From Lamellibrachia satsuma (taxonomy: Eukaryota > Annelida > Polychaeta > Sabellida > Siboglinidae): a stretch of DNA of 64,000 bases. Where the stretch lies: the NCBI GenBank assembly GCA_033239005.1, contig BSQZ01000051.1, forward strand, positions 662,501 to 726,500, read 5' to 3'. Below, piece after piece: positions 45,030 to 56,860 of this stretch (the stretch's first letter is position 1; each line of letters opens with the position of its first letter). Below the pieces are notes generated by a model. That model ran no database searches and had not been told where the DNA came from. It saw only the letters and a program-made list of their open reading frames with translations. The translations under genes were made by a program, and so were the position numbers.

Positions 45030-46255
45030 TATGGTTACAGCATTAAAATAATATGTAGTTGCGGACTGTCTTAGTGTAAAAAATGTTGAATCAACATCAA
45101 ATTTTTTAGCATCATATAATAAAAGAAAGCCTTTTTTTTATATATTCCAAAAGCCAAAATATTTTTATATTTCCTTAGAACAAAATCTCAAGAGCAATAG
45201 TATAAACATCATGATCAAAAGGAAATGATAAAATGACACAAATACAGTTGCTAGCATTGTATAATGATAAAAGGGTAAGTTGATCAAACAAACCACCATT
45301 GATGATCGAGTACTATTTTTCTACAGATTAGAAGCCAGGGAATTCCAGAAAATTTACAGTGACGCTGGACAGCCATTCAACCAGAAACAACAGCGTACAT
45401 GGTTACCTCCCTGACTGATGAAATTATTACGAATAAGAAGAATCTTACTATCATTATTTGGTGGTGTAGTCGACGTTGAGTTTTTGGGTTTAAGTACTTT
45501 AAATAAGTACTTTAAAATGTTGATAAGATTCGAGATTGTAAAGCAATCGTAGTTCCGTAATAGTTCACCACATGGCGCTGCATGACACATGACGCAATGG
45601 TGGTCATATTTCACATGCTACTGACATTAATTTAAATTAGTATGCATGCCTTGACGCCCCCCCCCCATTAGTACACTCTATGTTAATGATGTCAACAATT
45701 GTGAACTGTCTCTACCCGGTAATACAATTCATGCTACAAATATTGTTTTCATTCCCTATTTAGCTGTTTTCAACCTCTACGGTTGTAAATCAAATAAACT
45801 TGTGATATAGACTTTGTGAAGCCATCTACACCTGACTTATTAAAATTATATAGATTTATTATTATGTAAAGATTTTTATGAAACCATTTATATATGAAGC
45901 TTGTATGCCGTATGAATGACAGTTCATACAGTATGAATGCTTCATGAAAATGGCATCCTGGAGAACCCCATAGCAAACAAATCTAAACAATTCTATAGAT
46001 GTGTATATCTTTCTATAGAATTCTACAGAGCATAGTAGAATATTGTAGGGAATACTATACAATACTACCAATTCTATAGAAATGTCTGCCAAAATCCTTT
46101 AGAATATTCTATAAAAAATCCTATAGAATATTCTATAACAAATTCTATAGAAAATGTCTCTGCAAACATTCTTCGGAATATTTTATAAAAATTCTACAGA
46201 TTTTTTTGCTAAGGGACTGCATAAAAAGTAAAGTGACACAGCGATAGAGACTCAC
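45030..46255. other. Intron 4 of the Ly6/CC-helix gene
   Basis: Non-coding. 45990-46210 is a cluster of ttctatagaa palindromes and variants, dense enough to fold on itself. Confidence 0.6.
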
Positions 46256-46451
46256 CGTCGACAGGATTGGCAGGCAGATATTTGTTGCAGCCATAGCCCT
46301 GGCAGCAGTACACGCAGTACGACTGGTCATTCTGTCCAGGACAGTTATTCACATTGCCAGCTGCATTGTTCTCACAAGCCTGTAGCTGCTTACATTATTT
46401 CATGATGTGAGCCATACCATTGCTGTGTCGCAGCTCCGACTGACAGGACTC
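46256..46451 (-). CDS. Ly6/uPAR domain, C-terminal exon 4 (contains a stop)
   Basis: Phase 0 in (ttgcag), phase 1 out (gtgagt). Reads ESCQSELRHSNGMAHIMK, a TAA at 46395-46397, then CKQLQACENNAAGN, CPGQNDQSYCVYCCQGYGCN. The CVYCCxxxxCN ending is the defining motif of the three-finger Ly6/uPAR fold. Exon 3 provides the CYTC start. The TAA is in the correct frame (a CAA codon would restore it) and truncates the domain. It could be a null allele, a sequencing error or a pseudogene. Confidence 0.82.
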
Positions 46452-46494
46452 CTGCAAGTGACGAAGGTTGGGTAAAGGTAAGTTCTTATATAGA

Positions 46495-46625
46495 TCGGTA
46501 TCCAGCCTGTATGACCATTCAAAGCACTTTACATTTCACCCCCCTGGCAGACCTGTTCATTCCAACACCAAATGGACTTCTCTGGGAAGCATTCAGCCTC
46601 GATGCAATTACTGCACAAAGACTAT
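46495..46625 (+). repeat. Dispersed coding-like repeat, copy 1
   Basis: Reads TPLADLFIPTPNGLLWEAFS then AITAQRL in one frame. The same peptide pattern occurs at 55.4 kb and, reversed, at 56.0 kb. Probably a transposon remnant. Confidence 0.6.
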
Positions 46626-47006
46626 AGTATGATATTCTAAACACAATGCCACCGCACCCCACATGAAACAGTTCAGTTATATACGGTGAATTCACAACTG
46701 AATCAACAGCGTGGTGGTAACACAGATGCATAAGACAGCAAATGAACCCATACACGATTATCTATTCCTGTTGGTTTATCTCGCACACTAAGGAGCTTGC
46801 TCATCTGGATGCAATGTTTTGAACTGAGGGTCACAAACATATCCCGTAATACAAAAAATCTTGTTCAAAATTAACAAAATCATAAGGAATGTCTCTCACA
46901 CCCATAAGACCATAAAATTTAAGAAAATTGCTATGATTTATGGGTAAATTGTAGAAGTTGACAAATATGATGTGGAAACAGAGGAGGGTGTAAATGGATA
47001 ATGCAC

Positions 47007-47098
47007 CTCATTACTTTCACATTCCATCAGGTCTCCTTCATTGCATTCCTCATTCGTAGCTGCACTGTTGCACGTGTAACACCATTGTCCTGTTTGTT
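47007..47098 (-). CDS. Ly6/uPAR domain, N-terminal exon 3
   Basis: Phase 1 in (tgtag), phase 0 out. Reads EQTGQWCYTCNSAATNEECN then GDLMECESNE. WCYxCxS...xxC is the first finger of Ly6/uPAR proteins. Joined to exon 2 it gives KSETEQTGQWC without a gap, and to exon 4 ESNE-ESCQ. Together the exons hold the ten cysteines of a full three-finger domain. Confidence 0.83.
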
Positions 47099-48073
47099 CT
47101 ACAACACATTGCTCTCATTTAAGTCATGTAAGGCATTGCTGTGATAACAGTGCACACAAATCAGTTCAGTCTTGATTGCATGTGCACACTTACCCACACA
47201 CGCATGCATGCGGGCAGTTGTTTTGATTTTGATAGTTCACAATGAAATCATAATCACAATGCACATATATAAACTATCCTTACAGCATCAATGCAGGTCA
47301 AATAACTAAAACAATACAAAAATAATAAAACAGAGTTATTAAAAAAGGTTCAGTATGATCTATGAAGAGAGTTATAGGAGCTACATGCACCAAGATCGAT
47401 ACGTTTGGTTTTACATGAAAAGGTCAAGTATTATATATAAAAACTAATTTGTATCAGCTCCTTCCTCAACTAAATTTTTTTGCTTTTCTCTTTTCAGAAT
47501 TATTTCTTGATAAATAAAACCTATAGATCAAGTATCCACTACAAATTGCCAGCTCATTTGTTTATATGTGTAATTTAGTTTTGAAGAAATCATCGGATAA
47601 ACTGCTAAATTATTTTGAACTGGGCCCACTCGAAATTGTGCAAAAAATGTACAAAAAATTTGATGATTTTTAACAAAAGTACACACTCTTATTAAATCAA
47701 TTCCATGTGTTATTTACAAAAAACTATAAAAAAATTAATAAAATATATTTTATTTATTTTTAACAAAAGTACCCACTCTTTTTTAAAATCAATTCCACGT
47801 TATTTAAAGTATTCTCACAATACATACAGTGTATTTGAACATAAACGAACCTGATTTGTGATAGGCTAAATCAATTCAGGAGGGAGTATTAAGCATATGA
47901 TATATCGGGTAGGATTATAAATATTTGACAATAATATTAAATTACTCTGTTCATATGAAAACAAGTCAGTATGAACTCGATTCTATCATTTGATCTTTCA
48001 AATGTTAAATAGTTGTCACAATTAACGTAAAACGACTACAGGAATGAGTACGTTTAATGGTTACAAACCGCAC
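47099..48073. other. Intron 2 of the Ly6/CC-helix gene
   Basis: Non-coding, AT-rich. aacaaaagtacacactcttt is duplicated near 47670 and 47760. Confidence 0.5.
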
Positions 48074-48398
48074 CTGTTTCTGATTTGTCCAGAGGAGTGG
48101 TGCTCTTTGTTGTATCAATGGTGCTTTTTGTCGTCACCATTGACACTGACGAATCATTCGCTTTGATTTTATCCTGACAGCAACATGACTCAACTTCTGC
48201 GATCATGTTGTCAACATTGTCGAGGAGCCATTGCAAGGCTACGGTTTGGACAGACGGTGTTGGGGGCACGGGGGGGAGTGGGATGGGTGCTTGGTGCCGT
48301 TGCATCACATTCCGATCCCGTGCAACACCCCGTAACGATGTCTGACATTGTCCGATCAAACAGCTCTAAGTCCACTGTTGACACACTCGTTGCATCCA
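48074..48398 (-). CDS. Double CC-helix exon 2 of the Ly6/CC-helix gene
   Basis: Acceptor tttttag, phase 1 in, donor phase 1. First module: VDLELFDRTMSDIVTGCCT, then a Pro/Thr linker (APSTHPTPP). Second module: LQWLLDNVDNMIAEVESCCC, then a Ser/Thr linker (MVTTKSTIDTTKSTTP). A seven-C run (seven G on the plus strand, near 48272) puts the two modules in different frames. Removing one C joins them and makes the exon length fit phase 1 to phase 1. The modules resemble each other and exon 5, and I know of no named domain with this pattern. Confidence 0.7.
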
Positions 48399-49459
48399 CT
48401 AAAAAATTCATTAAATAATTTAATTGACAATTTTGAATAAAGGCATCCTTTTGTTGTTACTGATCAGTTGTCCCTCAGTTGTCTTAACTTACCTAACTAC
48501 CACATTTCAAGAACAAAGTATGTTTTTAGAGTTGTGTTCAAGTATGACAACTAGTTGACAATGGTTTATGGTGCAAAATCCCAGAGAAGTTGAGTTGGTG
48601 GCTAGAGGATAAATCTTACAGCACTAAAATTTGTCCCAGATGCCAATATATATAAGCATCATACCTTATGATAGTCAAGCTGGCTACTGAACTGATATCA
48701 ATAAATCTCCCTGTTGATAGTTACCCTCTAGTTTCAATATAATGTGGTAAAACATTATAATCAGTAAATGAATTTATCTTAAAAAAAATAGAGAATACTG
48801 TATTGTGTTGCTAGTCCTGAGAAATCTGAAGAAACATGTAGAATTGTTTACTTTTAAGTAACTCTGTAATACGCACAGTTGGTTATGATTTTTTAATAAA
48901 ATCATTGAAAGAAATTACTTTGATCATTAGAACGCATAACTTGGGAAAAGTGAATATCCTTAGGTTATAGCATTATGTAGACCCGGAAGCCTTTTTCGTC
49001 AAATTTCAATTGGGCCCAGTGGAACATAATTTAATTGTTTGTCCAATGATTTCATCAAAAGTAAATAACAAATTTGTACAAACAAACTAGTCTGTCATTG
49101 TCTATACTAGATAGGTTTTACTTTTCAAGAAGTGAGAATGAAGCGAGATGAGCAAAAAAAATCAAACTGAGGGGGAGTTTTAAGTAAAAGATAACCTTTT
49201 GCATCTGAATCAAGGCCCAACTGAACTGTGCATGTTCATGATTGCCTAAGGCTAAGCCTAAGGCCTAGGCACAGATCCTGCTTCTAGGGTGTTAGCTTCA
49301 ACCCAGATGTATGCACATATCAATAACAATAACATGTGCCATGATGGCATGATGAGGTTATAAAATTATATCTTCTACAAGGATAGCAATTTGTTCCGAA
49401 AGATTAGCTAAAATAATTCAAATTCAAGATCTAGTGCAGACGTTCATAATATGCTCAAA
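48399..49459. other. Intron 1 of the Ly6/CC-helix gene, distal part
   Basis: No exon recognised. Confidence 0.4.
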
Positions 49460-49894
49460 TCATGAATACGGTACACAAGGGATCGCCAGTAGATATTATC
49501 TACTCAGTCTTAGATTTTCAGAAAGCTTTTGACAAAAAGTGCCACATCAAAGATTACTAATTAAATTAAAAGCTCACGGTATCGGGGATGGCATAACTGA
49601 CTGGACAGAACAATGGCTGGCTGACAGAAGACAGCGTGTTGTAGTAGATGGGGAGGTTTCAAAGTGGATTTCAGTTTTGAGTGGGGTAGCACAAGGATCA
49701 ATATTAGGACCTTTATTATTCTTAATATAAATCAATGCCACAGTGGCAGTGACTTGGACGACAATATAACGAGCAACGTACTAGAATTTGCGGATGACAC
49801 AACATTTTTTTAGAAAAGTTAACACTGATTGTGCTAAACAACATTTACAAAACGATCTAGACAAATTAGTTAAATGGTGTGAAAAACGACATGC

Positions 49895-49895
<1 letters not shown>
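49460..49895 (+). mobile_element. LINE-A RT fragment, plus strand
   Basis: Reads PHQRLLIKLKAHGIGDGITD, VVVDGEVSKW and GVAQGSILGPLLFLI, then decayed FADD-region sequence with stops. It lies in the first intron of the Ly6/CC-helix gene and is cut off at the (TA)n hairpin. Confidence 0.88.
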
Positions 49896-50069
<174 letters not shown>

Positions 50070-51577
50070 CATTTTGTGCAAGAGATCGATATATCATATC
50101 ACCAACGGCTACTTCATTTATTCAATACAAACAAATTATTAAAACAGTTGTTTTGAATGAAAAACTTACGAATATTAAACGTCTGAATCATGTCGCGCGA
50201 GTCGAGGAAACCGGCGGAATTCAACCTATATTTATGGCAAGCCGTACAGACGATCTTTTTTCATTTTACAATTTGTTCCAATTATTTCAACTTTTTATAA
50301 CAACCAGACTTGGCGTAACGCTTTATAAAAAACATACACATATACGTGTTTTGAATATATAAGGTTAAAGCAGTACATTTTTTCTCGTATATTTAACACA
50401 TTTTAATTATTCCTACTTTTATGACAAGACTGGCTTGTCGTACATCTACCACAAAAAGGGCGATTATTGTCACGTGGCAAAGGAGACATGCGTCAGCAGA
50501 CGCTGAATAATAATGTCAAATGATGCAAAGTCGGTTTTATCAAGGTATATATATCATAAACGTGTTCCATGTTATATTATATATCAAAATATATTTTGCT
50601 CAGACAAGTCTCTGCACCGTTATTGTAGTAAACAGACACTGTGACGTCTCTAACGCTAGTCACGGGGTTTTTGTCTTATATGTAACACAATATGCCATTT
50701 TCACAAAAAACTGAAGATACTTTTGCGCGTGGGATCGATATTCGAAATAAGTACCAGTTGTTTCATCCATGGAGAGTGAAGAAGTTGTTAGAAAAGTTTT
50801 TTCAGTTAATGACATCGAACTACGGAAATGCGGTTCTCAAAACGAGGCTAGCGCCGGAATTTGCCTTAAAAGAAAGAGCCTCTTCCAAAAGGCCTCACTG
50901 TACGGTAATATGCAACGCATTAAATATATAAAAATTACTAGGCCGTTCGATTAGTTTCCTGTAATTATTATTAAGAGCAATTGCGGACATTTTCGTCCGA
51001 TAAAATGAAATATGGCGTATTTACAAAACGCGCCGATGTGTCGTACCAGTAAGTCCACCTAGCGATTAACGTCGAACTAGATATACAAAAATATGTGTGA
51101 AAAACCTGTTTATGCATACTTTTTCTTCGAAAAAGTCGCATGTTTATACTTCCATTGGCCGATATATGATTTTATATCGGATCAATGACGTATCGAATGT
51201 GAAATTCACCGAGATCACAAAATGAGGCAAAATCTGGCGTGAGGCAAAAAACTACACCGGTGAGTATGTCTAAGTCAGTAAATAGCATGTGTATGAACTT
51301 TTTTGTCAATACAAACACCTTTCACAATTGCTTCCCAATAATCTCATACTGATATGCGTACCACCTGATTACAAAGTTTTATACAATACTCAAACAGCTT
51401 CCAAGAACGTCCACACAGTTTTGAAGAACTCCGTCACGTGCATCACGACGAATAAGTTCAAATCATTCGCTAGGCGGCACTAGCGTCTAGATCAACAACC
51501 TTGCCAAGTGGATGAGTGGATTAGCATTGATTTTATTGTTAGTTTTGACAAATTGTCCCCACTGTCAGAATACATAC
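50070..51577. other. Intron 1, proximal part
   Basis: No repeat or exon supported. Several 60-80 residue frames lack family resemblance. Confidence 0.4.
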
Positions 51578-51644
51578 CAACGCTGGTGTAGACCGCCATA
51601 TACGATAGCAGCTTAACTAAGTGTATCTTCCTGTCCAACTTCAT
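51578..51644 (-). CDS. Signal-peptide exon 1 of the Ly6/CC-helix gene
   Basis: ATG 51644 in an accATGa context opens MKLDRKIHLVKLLSYMAVYT then SV, ending in phase 1 at gtatgt. A basic start followed by a hydrophobic core looks like a signal peptide. Joined to exon 2 it reads TSV-VDATSV, placing a cleavage site near the junction. The open frame extends upstream to a possible acceptor at 51669, so a longer start cannot be excluded. The whole product would be a secreted or surface protein: signal, CC-helix modules, Ly6 domain, CC-helix. Confidence 0.6.
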
Positions 51645-52069
51645 GGTTGCAGCACTGACTGAGCTGTCCTGTGGAAGCAACAAAAACATCATTGAGTAAG
51701 AACCGTGTAAAAATTAAATGTTAGTTATTTGAGATGAAACCACAATCATCTTTGCCACTGGGAAATGTGTCCTCCGATATTCTTTAACATCACAATATAC
51801 CTGAATATCAATTAACTGGCCTCCTTCGTGAAAGTTACTCTAGGCTCTACCTCGTTCTAAGAAGAAGAAAAACACCAAATATTATACCTTTCAATTTTGA
51901 CCATACCAGGTAAAGGATTTTGAAATGGTTTATTCTGTCGATATATGAGCAATTGCCTATTTGACCAAGGATGTTGGTGCATTATGGGATACTGCCTGCG
52001 TTTGTCAAACAAGCATCTGAATATAACATCACCAGTTCAAAACACGTTCAAAGGCAAACCCTTATGAAA

Positions 52070-52441
52070 AAATACCATGGTAAACCATGGTGTTTTGAAA
52101 CAGGTAAACCATGGTATTTTACCATGGTAAAACAATACCATGGTAAACCATTGTGTTTTGAAACAGGTAAATCATGGTAAAATACCATGGTAAAGTACCA
52201 TGGTGAAACAAGTAAACCCTTATGAAAAGGGTAAACCATGGTGTTTTGAAACAGGTAAACCATGGTATGTTACCATGGTATACCATAGTAAAATACCATG
52301 GTAAAACAATACCATGGTAAACCATTTTGGTTTGAAACAGGTAAACCATGGTAAAATACCATGGTAAAGTACCATGGTAAAGTACCATGGTAAAACAGGT
52401 AAACCATGGTAAATATCTTCTGGTATGTTTTAAAACACCAT
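52070..52441. repeat. CCATGG palindrome array
   Basis: Dense repeats of the palindrome taccatggta mixed with aaaccatggtgttttgaaac. About two dozen ccatgg cores in 370 bp. Frames across it are artefacts. Confidence 0.93.
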
Positions 52442-52948
52442 GGTAATATTGTCTATATATATCCCAAGCACACACGTATGAAAACTATGAAGGCATACAT
52501 AATTATGTATACATATAACAATGGTTTCAATGATTATTATGTCACATGGTTACCAGAAATAAAACTCCATGTTTATGCAGGAAGCATGATTATATACAGT
52601 TGGCATTTTAAAATATAATAGATATTTTAGGAATATCTTCCAAATAAATTAGGATGTACGTACATAATATACGGACACCAATCTAACCATATTGGAAATT
52701 TATAAATTTCTTGTTATTAATCGAAGTGCATGCAGAGTTGAAATTTTTCAGAAATAGTTTCATTAAGCAGCCAACAAAATTAAATAACAGTTAATTTTAA
52801 TGGGTGCACTTGAAGAAAAACAATGCCTGGTTGAGATGGGATGTGTTGCTCATTGGAATCTCTGTGATAATTAACCTTGCAAGCATGTTTAAAATACACG
52901 TATATATACTAACTAGAGAAATATATATACATACATAAAATAGGTACA
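52442..52948. other. Unassigned
   Basis: AT-rich, no feature recognised. Confidence 0.35.
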
Positions 52949-53143
52949 TTAATGACCAATGATGGCGACCACTTTATCTTCAGCCAGAGGTGGCTTGGCA
53001 GCGTTGGATCTGTTGGAAGCTGCCCCAGTCACGGAATGCAACCTCATTTCGTCTGTAGTAAAAACTGCCTCCATGAGGTCATTCGTCATCTTACGGGCAT
53101 CCTGGATACTGCAACGGTCCATTGCATGTTTTGGAAGCACGTA
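52949..53143 (-). CDS. BEN-domain C-terminal exon
   Basis: From a tttcag acceptor: YVLPKHAMDRCSIQDARKM, TNDLMEAVFTTDEMRLHSVT, AASNRSNAAKPPLAEDKVVA, IIGH, stop. The order L-xx-LMxAxFTxxEMxxxSVTGxxSN...KPxLxxxKxxAII is the second half of the BEN domain, which binds DNA or mediates protein contacts in chromatin and transcription factors. It is the terminal exon. The probable upstream exon is at 53.7 kb. A decayed copy of the AASNRS segment lies near 54770. Confidence 0.7.
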   Translation of the reverse strand, partial: YVLPKHAMDRCSIQDARKMTNDLMEAVFTTDEMRLHSVTGAASNRSNAAKPPLAEDKVVAIIGH

Positions 53144-53502
53144 CTGAAACAAATTACACCATTTTTAACACCATGCTAATTAACTGATGTCATTATATTG
53201 TGACACCAGACCAGTTTTATTTAAATATGAATGTAATATATACATTCATATGCCGTCTCCAGAACATATATAGAGTGTCCATGTTAATAATGTTGCGCTA
53301 CATACTTATTTGTGTAAAGGACAAGTACATGGACAGTGTCCTGAACTCGCAATTTCAGAGCCAGTTTACTAATTGTTCACAGGCTAATTTTAAGGTCTTT
53401 TTCGAGCCCTGTCTATATATTACTAATATATCTATACATAATAAGAAAAAGGTTTTAAATATCCTCATATGGTCGTTATACTTACTTCTTCTGATACGAT
53501 GT

Positions 53503-53705
53503 TTATGATATTGAGGTCGAGGGCCCTGGTTGTGGTGTTAGTGGTGTCGAGGGCTCTGGTTGTGGCGTTGGTGGTGTTGAGGGCCTTGACAGTGGTGTTG
53601 TTAGTTGAGACATTGAAAGTCGACTGGTAGAAGCAGGAGCTGGTCCACTAGTGTCGAATCTTCCTTTCAATGCCATCACTATGGCCTCAAGTTTGTCTAC
53701 TCGAT
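53503..53705 (-). CDS. Probable upstream exon of the BEN gene
   Basis: After a tcacag acceptor: RVDKLEAIVMALKGRFDTSG, then a Ser/Thr/Pro linker with STPPTPQPEPSTPLTPQPGP. A short coiled coil plus a low-complexity linker before BEN is the usual layout of BEN proteins. As written a TAA at 53503 ends it. A strong donor (gtaagt) lies about 20 bases later, so the stop may be a frame error or natural decay. Confidence 0.5.
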
Positions 53706-53726
53706 CTGTGATCCAAAATAACATTC

Positions 53727-54038
53727 ATGCTACCATGTATCAACAAACACTACCATATATCAACAAACACTACCATATATCAACAAACACTACCATATAT
53801 CAACAAACACTACCATATATCAACAAACACTACCATTATATCAACAAACACTACCATATATCAACAAACACTACCATATATCAACAAACACTACCATTAT
53901 ATCAACAAATACTACCATATATCAACAAACACTACCATATATCAACAAACACTACCATATATCAACAAACACTACCATTATATCAACAAACACTACCATA
54001 TATCAACAAACACTACCATATATCAACAAACACTACCA
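53727..54038. repeat. 20-bp minisatellite
   Basis: About 15 units of ccatatatcaacaaacacta, with a 21-bp variant (one extra t) about every third or fourth unit. Confidence 0.95.
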
Positions 54039-55394
54039 TACATCGCATACATAATGGAACTCCAAATATATCACTGCAAAACAACAGCATCTATAAAATT
54101 AGTAGTAGTAGTAGCAATGGCTGTTTGTGTGAACATTACTAATATACTGGCATGAGTTGTTTGTGGCACACACTGTCAGAACATTTTGTGAGTAGACTTG
54201 ATGTTTGAGGTTGGTTGTAAAGTAATTAGGATATTATAAATGGCTATTTGAACTATGCCGATTGCATTTGATGGATACTCTTAGCATATAGAACTGTTCA
54301 TAACTGGTTCAACAGAATAAATGTGTGAGGTATTTCGTGTTGAAATCTGATGTGCACCCCAAAATAAATTTTACAATAGGGAATATTATTTTAATTAAAC
54401 TTGGACTGTTGCTTTATGTCTATGATTCCATGATACCATCCACATTTAATACTAATGTCCTTAAGGTGTTATAACTATGACATGTGAACAGGGGTAAGTA
54501 CCCAAAAACACACCCGTTATTTTTTATCTGTTTTCTGGTGTTTCTAACTTGAGAATTTTACAACGATATATCTGATTTTTTTTAATATGTAGACATTGGT
54601 ATAAATTGTCTATGCAAAATTCAAGAATGATAGGATATAGGACAATGGATATACCGTAAAGATTTCAGCAGTCTGTATTTCATGCACGTCAACGCGGAGG
54701 TAGCATACGAAATGCTATCTTGCACACTCCTCCATATTTCTCCAATTGATCATTCTTCAGATCTGTTGGAAGCTGCCGCAGTCATGGTAGGCCGTACACC
54801 GTATACCAATTTTTGGAAAAAGAATCACCAACTTCGCATGTATAAGACACGCTAAATGCAGGAATTCCCTGCATGCTGGCTGGTAAACAGGAATGAACCC
54901 TTGTGGTATGTTGTCTGTGCTGGCGGAGGTAATCAACGAACCACGACATGCATTGTCCATGCGCCCGGACGGCGTTGTCCTGTTTGCATCAGATAATCTT
55001 TTGCAGCACCACGACTTGACACCTGAATGACGTTGTAATCCTCACTTCGAAGCGCAGTTTCTATGTCGCAATTATTTTGGTATACTAATTGTATCGACAC
55101 AGGCGTGTTGTTCTATTGAGGATACGTAATCGTTCTGTTTACAGCAATTTTCTCAACACGGTTACACAAAAAAATAATAGTACGCATCAGTTGGTGTACG
55201 TTCAGTGTTCTGCTGTAAATGTGATTCAAATGTGGGCAGAAAAGGACAGCCCCTTACGTTGGATAAAAATGTATCGCAACTTCTCTGGGAAGCATTTATT
55301 CTAATTGTATCGACACATGCATGTTGTAATGTCGGGAATACGTAATCGTGGATGGAAGCAGACAGGGAGGGAGGCAGACAAGATACGCACGAAA
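54039..55394. other. Mostly unassigned, with small duplications
   Basis: 54760-54790 (minus) carries a decayed AAASNRSEE piece like the BEN exon. gtatcgacac...atacgtaatcg occurs at 55091-55132 and 55306-55348. No intact gene. Confidence 0.4.
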
Positions 55395-55540
55395 ATTATG
55401 TTCGTTGTATCCAGTCCTTTGTACTGTTCAAAGTGTTTTACATTTCACCCCCTAGCACACCTGTTCATTCCAACTTCATCTCGACTTCTCTGGGAAGCAA
55501 TCAGTCATGCTGCAGTTACTGCACGAAGACCATTCTGAAG
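55395..55540 (+). repeat. Dispersed coding-like repeat, copy 2
   Basis: One frame reads CFTFHPLAHLFIPTSSRLLW then EAISHAAVTARRPF. Similar to 46.5 kb and to the reversed copy at 56.0 kb. Confidence 0.6.
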
Positions 55541-55974
55541 ATCTCCCTCGACAAGCGTTAGCCATGAAAGGTTAAAAGGCAACAGTGTTGTTCTTTATTA
55601 AAGATGCAAATCAGTAGATGTAAGTACATGTTTTGGTTAAGACAATGGCTGTGTACACTATAAAAACATCTGCTGGGGATTTGTCTATGTCTATATCTAA
55701 AACATCTGCTGGGAATTTGTCTATTTATCTCATGAGAAGTTACAAACTTCATAAATTTGACTGTTTCATCTCTTTCAATATGCTTATGCTTCGCAATATG
55801 AAAAAAATATTTATTCATGATATTTCTACCATACAATGTTAGAAAGCCAGACTCGGCTGAGGGAACCCATGTTCAAATCCAATTGCTGCCGTACCAAAGC
55901 TTTGTAAATTTTGTTCCACCACATTACCACATTTCACTCAGCTGTAAATGAGTACCCAGGTACAGCCGAGTGTG

Positions 55975-56115
55975 GAGATGTGAACGAATAATCTTCGCAC
56001 AGTAATTGTAGCATTACTGAATGCTTCCCAGAGAAGTTCAGAAGGTGTTGGAATGAACTGGTCAGCCAGGGAGTGAACTGTTAAGCACGTTGAACAATCC
56101 CAAGGACTGGATACA
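55975..56115 (-). repeat. Dispersed coding-like repeat, copy 3
   Basis: Minus frame: CLTVHSLADQFIPTPSELLW then EAFSNATITVRRLF. The copies differ at DNA level more than at protein level, hinting at a once-coding element. Confidence 0.6.
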
Positions 56116-56138
56116 GTGCTGTGTAAACATAAACATAC

Positions 56139-56240
56139 CTTTACTTGAGGTCTTTTTACAGGTGCTGCAGCAGCCAGGAACAATTTTGATGAACCAAGAG
56201 TGAACAATATCAAGGGTCACTTCAATTGGATCGCTCTTGC
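56139..56240 (-). CDS. Orphan CC-helix exon
   Basis: Phase 1 to phase 1 (acceptor gatag, donor gtatgt). Reads KSDPIEVTLDIVHSW then FIKIVPGCCSTCKKTSS. The helix-then-CC pattern matches the modules at 48.2 and 44.6 kb. It lies 4.5 kb upstream of the signal-peptide exon, with BEN exons in between, so it may belong to a neighbouring paralogue. Confidence 0.5.
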
Positions 56241-56703
56241 CTATCCCCACTTTGTGTGTTGGTACAGGTTGTTGTCATAAGTAGACAAAATCGTCTTGGA
56301 AGCAGGCCATTCATGGTTCTCTTGGAAATTCATTGGATTATGAGTGGAACAGACATTGCAAAAACTGTAACGATGAATAGTGGGGGAGGGTAGAATGTCA
56401 CATTAAATTGAGAAACTAACTTTTACATTTGTTCTAATAAATCAGTATTAGCGCTGAGTGGTAACGGCTTTTGTTGTGGTAACCAGCTTGATTTCTTTAA
56501 TGTTGTTATTTATTATTTCATTGTACATACTTCTTATTTTATTTTAATGAGCATGCTGTAGTCAAGAAAAGTACGTCATTTATATGAATACAACCATCTG
56601 GCAAAATGCATATTGTTCAAACAGAGATACATATGATAGATTGATTCTGTTATTTTCCTTTGAATATCAAAGTGTGGGTGTGCGAACTGTTTCATTGAAG
56701 CAG

Positions 56704-56860
56704 ATCTACATATCTATGGATTTGATAGATCAGGTGGTCCTCAATGCCAAGGTGCTCAACACTGTCCAGGAGAAATATAAGAGGATGGTGGCCGCCACCT
56801 TCCAGTCCACTATCCAGTTGTGGAGCGTCATGGTCAACAATGATGTCAGCCTCGTCACAC
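56704..56860 (+). CDS. Orphan helical exon, plus strand
   Basis: Between gcag and gtgaga, phase 0 to phase 1: IYISMDLIDQVVLNAKVLNT, QEKYKRMVAATFQSTIQLW, VNNDVSLVT. It has exon-like codon use (many CTC, GTC, GCC) against an AT-rich background. All-helical in appearance, no family recognised. Confidence 0.4.

Noticed and set aside
52119..52475. 118-residue frame rich in WYFTMV
   Set aside because: Translation of the CCATGG array.
53727..54038. Spacer-like regularity and 140-residue frames
   Set aside because: A 20-bp minisatellite without spacers. The frames exist only because of the short period.
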